This document shows positions 5,570-6,963 of a stretch of 6,963 nucleotides of DNA, piece after piece. The stretch covers positions 1 through 6,963 of the forward strand of contig WUQV01000123.1 in the NCBI GenBank assembly GCA_009889585.1, read 5' to 3'. How positions within the stretch are numbered: the first letter of the stretch is position 1; each line of letters begins with the position of its first letter. This DNA comes from Candidatus Bathyarchaeota archaeon (GTDB lineage Archaea > Thermoproteota > Bathyarchaeia > Bathyarchaeales > WUQV01). The position numbers and the translations under genes are program-made. The notes under the pieces are model-generated. The model was not told the DNA's origin. It was given only the letters and a program-made list of their open reading frames with translations, and did no database searches.

Positions 5570-6789
5570 GCTCCTTAAGTCGTACGCTTGAATTCATCAA
5601 GGGCAAATTCGCCGAGTATTACGAAAGAGCTTCATCTAAGCTTAAGCCGCCTAGTTCCTTAGAACGACGAGAGCTCGGCTTCTCCTTATTCGAAGGAGGC
5701 ATCATAAGGCATAAGCGCTTCACAAGCCTCGACGGTCTAACGTCGACGTTAAAGGCGTTAGCTCCCTCGGACGTTTACTACTCTTGCGCTTATTACGAAA
5801 GGCCGGATGCCACTATGGAGGAGAAGGGATGGCTAGGGGCTGACTTAACCTTCGACATAGACGCCGATCGAATTCGTACGGCATGTGAAAAAGCCCACGA
5901 CTCTTGGGTTTGTACGAGCTGTGGAGCCGCCGGCCGTGGCGTCGCTCCAGGAGCTTGTCCGACTTGTAACGGCAGTAAATTTGAGGAGACGACGTGGCTT
6001 TGTGACGTTTGCTTGGAGCCTGCTAAGGCCGAGGTCTTAAAGCTCTTAGAATTCTTAGTCGATGACCTCGGCCTCTCAGAAGACGATATCGACGTTTACT
6101 TCTCAGGTCACAGAGGTTACCACGTTCATGTCGAAAGCGACGTCGTCCGAGGGCTAGATGCGGAGGCTCGAAGGGAGGTCGTCGATTACGTCATGGGCAT
6201 TGGATTAGACATTCGCCTTCATGGCTTCGAGATAAGGGGGACGAGGAGGCCTCGGGTAGTCAGTTGCCCGAAGTTGGACGACGTAGGTTGGAGGGGTCGC
6301 TTGGCGAAGGGCGTTTACGAATTCCTTTCCATTGCGACGCGAGAAAGCCTCGAGGGTATCGGGTTGAGGGATAAGGTCATCGATATAATCCTCGCTCAAA
6401 GGGATCAACTATTGAAGGGCTGGGGCCTCCTTAAAGGAGTTGACGTCAATGGTTGGAGGAGGATAGCGAAGAAAGGGGCTGAGCTTCGATCGGCCAACGT
6501 AGATCCGGTCGTGACGACGGACGTTCATCGCTTAATTAGGTTGGCTGGAACGCTTCACGGCAAGACGGCTTTAAGGAAGGTTAAAGCGCCTTTGAGCGGG
6601 ATCGAAGGCTTCGACCCATTGAAGGAGGCGGTGGCGTTCGAACGAGGGGAGGTGACGATCTTCGTTTACGAAGCACCCGAGTTTCGCTTAGGCGAGCGAA
6701 CGTACGGGCCCTTTAAGGAGAAGATGGTCGAGCTGCCTACGGCTGCGGCGTTAATCCTTTTGTGTAAAGGAGTTGCAATAGTTAGGTGA
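5557..6789 (+). CDS. priS: DNA primase catalytic small subunit PriS
   Basis: This is a 410-residue catalytic subunit of the archaeal-eukaryotic primase, which synthesises primers for replication as a dimer with PriL. The metal-binding motif is GADLTFDIDAD, with D100 and D102. The nucleotide-binding SGHRGYHVHV spans 183-192. The third catalytic aspartate is most likely D316 in NVDPVVTTDVHRLIRLAG, followed by GTLHGKTALRKVKA. A cysteine-rich module (110-152) has C119-x2-C122, C134-x2-C137 and C149-x2-C152, plus C110 and H114. This is more than the short zinc knuckle of Pyrococcus-type enzymes. The C-terminus GPFKEKMVELPTAAALILLCKGVA is family-typical. ATG 5557 overlaps ubiX by 13 bases. TTG 5566, overlapping the ubiX TGA, is an alternative with GGGGGA just upstream. 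Overlap at one end and a near-contiguous GINS gene at the other indicate tight translational coupling. Confidence 0.95.
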   Translation: MGDLSSLSRTLEFIKGKFAEYYERASSKLKPPSSLERRELGFSLFEGGIIRHKRFTSLDGLTSTLKALAPSDVYYSCAYYERPDATMEEKGWLGADLTFDIDADRIRTACEKAHDSWVCTSCGAAGRGVAPGACPTCNGSKFEETTWLCDVCLEPAKAEVLKLLEFLVDDLGLSEDDIDVYFSGHRGYHVHVESDVVRGLDAEARREVVDYVMGIGLDIRLHGFEIRGTRRPRVVSCPKLDDVGWRGRLAKGVYEFLSIATRESLEGIGLRDKVIDIILAQRDQLLKGWGLLKGVDVNGWRRIAKKGAELRSANVDPVVTTDVHRLIRLAGTLHGKTALRKVKAPLSGIEGFDPLKEAVAFERGEVTIFVYEAPEFRLGERTYGPFKEKMVELPTAAALILLCKGVAIVR

Positions 6790-6790
6790 T
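6785..6790 (+). promoter_or_regulatory. Shine-Dalgarno GGTGAT before the GINS gene
   Basis: GGTGAT at the very end of priS matches the anti-Shine-Dalgarno complement GGAGGTGATC. It lies four bases before a GTG at 6795. It favours that start over the GTG at 6786, which overlaps the priS stop as GTGA and has only a distant GGAG (6769-6772). Confidence 0.45.
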
Positions 6791-6794
6791 TATT

Positions 6795-6963
6795 GTGTAC
6801 GAGGAGCTTTATAATGCTTGGAAAAATGAAAGGGAGGAAGTAGAGCTTAAACCCTTGCCTAAGGATTTTTATATAAGGTTGATTGATTACTTTAAGAAGA
6901 TGTTAGAGGAAATGAGAATGTTAGATAATAGGTCTATGAAGGCTAAGTTAATGAAGAAAGAGT
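6795..6963 (+). CDS. GINS complex protein (Gins51/Gins15-like), 3'-truncated by window edge
   Basis: The frame is open to the window end and gives 56 residues, MYEELYNAWKNEREEVELKP and onward through LPKDFYIRLIDYFKKMLEEM. A short N-terminal helix, a proline-containing turn (KPLPKDFY) and a long charged helix match the start of archaeal GINS subunits with the A-domain first, that is Gins51 (also called Gins15). GINS joins MCM and the Cdc45/GAN (RecJ-like) partner in the archaeal CMG helicase and contacts primase. GTG 6795 is preferred because of GGTGAT four bases upstream; GTG 6786 would add MII. The gene is essentially contiguous with priS, a pairing known in other archaea. The missing C-terminus leaves the exact subtype open. 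It is AT-rich compared with priS. Confidence 0.8.
   Translation, partial: MYEELYNAWKNEREEVELKPLPKDFYIRLIDYFKKMLEEMRMLDNRSMKAKLMKKE

Overview
The window looks like chromosomal DNA from a thermophilic-type archaeon, most likely in or near the Thermoproteota (TACK) branch. The support is a set of archaeal information-processing proteins on one strand: transcription factor S, PCNA, both subunits of the archaeal-eukaryotic primase, and the start of a GINS protein. Other support comes from archaeal TATA-like promoters, leaderless or nearly leaderless starts, and frequent GTG/TTG starts. The exact lineage cannot be settled by eye. All genes are on the + strand. I see no rRNA, tRNA, CRISPR array, insertion sequence or integrase.

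Layout. Bases 1-1644 hold the C-terminal three quarters of HypF, whose 5' end lies outside the window. After a short gap with a TATA-like element comes HypC (1686-1910), which is best read as a leaderless gene starting at MCLAVPA. A DUF99 (UPF0215, annotated as endonuclease dU-like) gene follows 14 bases later (1925-2533). An 8-bp inverted repeat overlapping a TATA-like box then precedes transcription factor S (2603-2950). A 170-base AT-rich intergenic stretch carries a T-run, a 12-base palindrome and the PCNA promoter. PCNA (3121-3876) and PriL (3883-4926) are almost contiguous. A 73-85 base gap with two small look-alike hairpins leads to UbiX (5012-5569). PriS (5557-6789) overlaps the end of ubiX, and a GINS gene starts at the primase stop and runs off the right edge.

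How the genes work together. HypF and HypC belong to [NiFe]-hydrogenase maturation: HypF makes the carbamoyl adenylate used for the cyanide ligands, and HypC is the chaperone that carries the Fe(CN)2CO unit. They imply a NiFe hydrogenase elsewhere in the genome. PCNA, PriL, PriS and GINS form a replication-fork cluster (clamp, primase, CMG helicase accessory), next to the RNA polymerase cleavage factor TFS. UbiX is the metabolic outlier, wedged between the two primase subunits. In archaea its product, prenylated FMN, serves UbiD-type decarboxylases, including the one in the archaeal mevalonate pathway.

I found no clear undescribed system. The most unusual signal is compositional: base composition and codon style switch sharply inside several genes, most strongly in priL, independent of gene boundaries. 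Other points worth a look are the ubiX insertion between primase genes, the extra cysteine pairs in PriS, and symmetric DNA elements at the tfs and pcna promoters.
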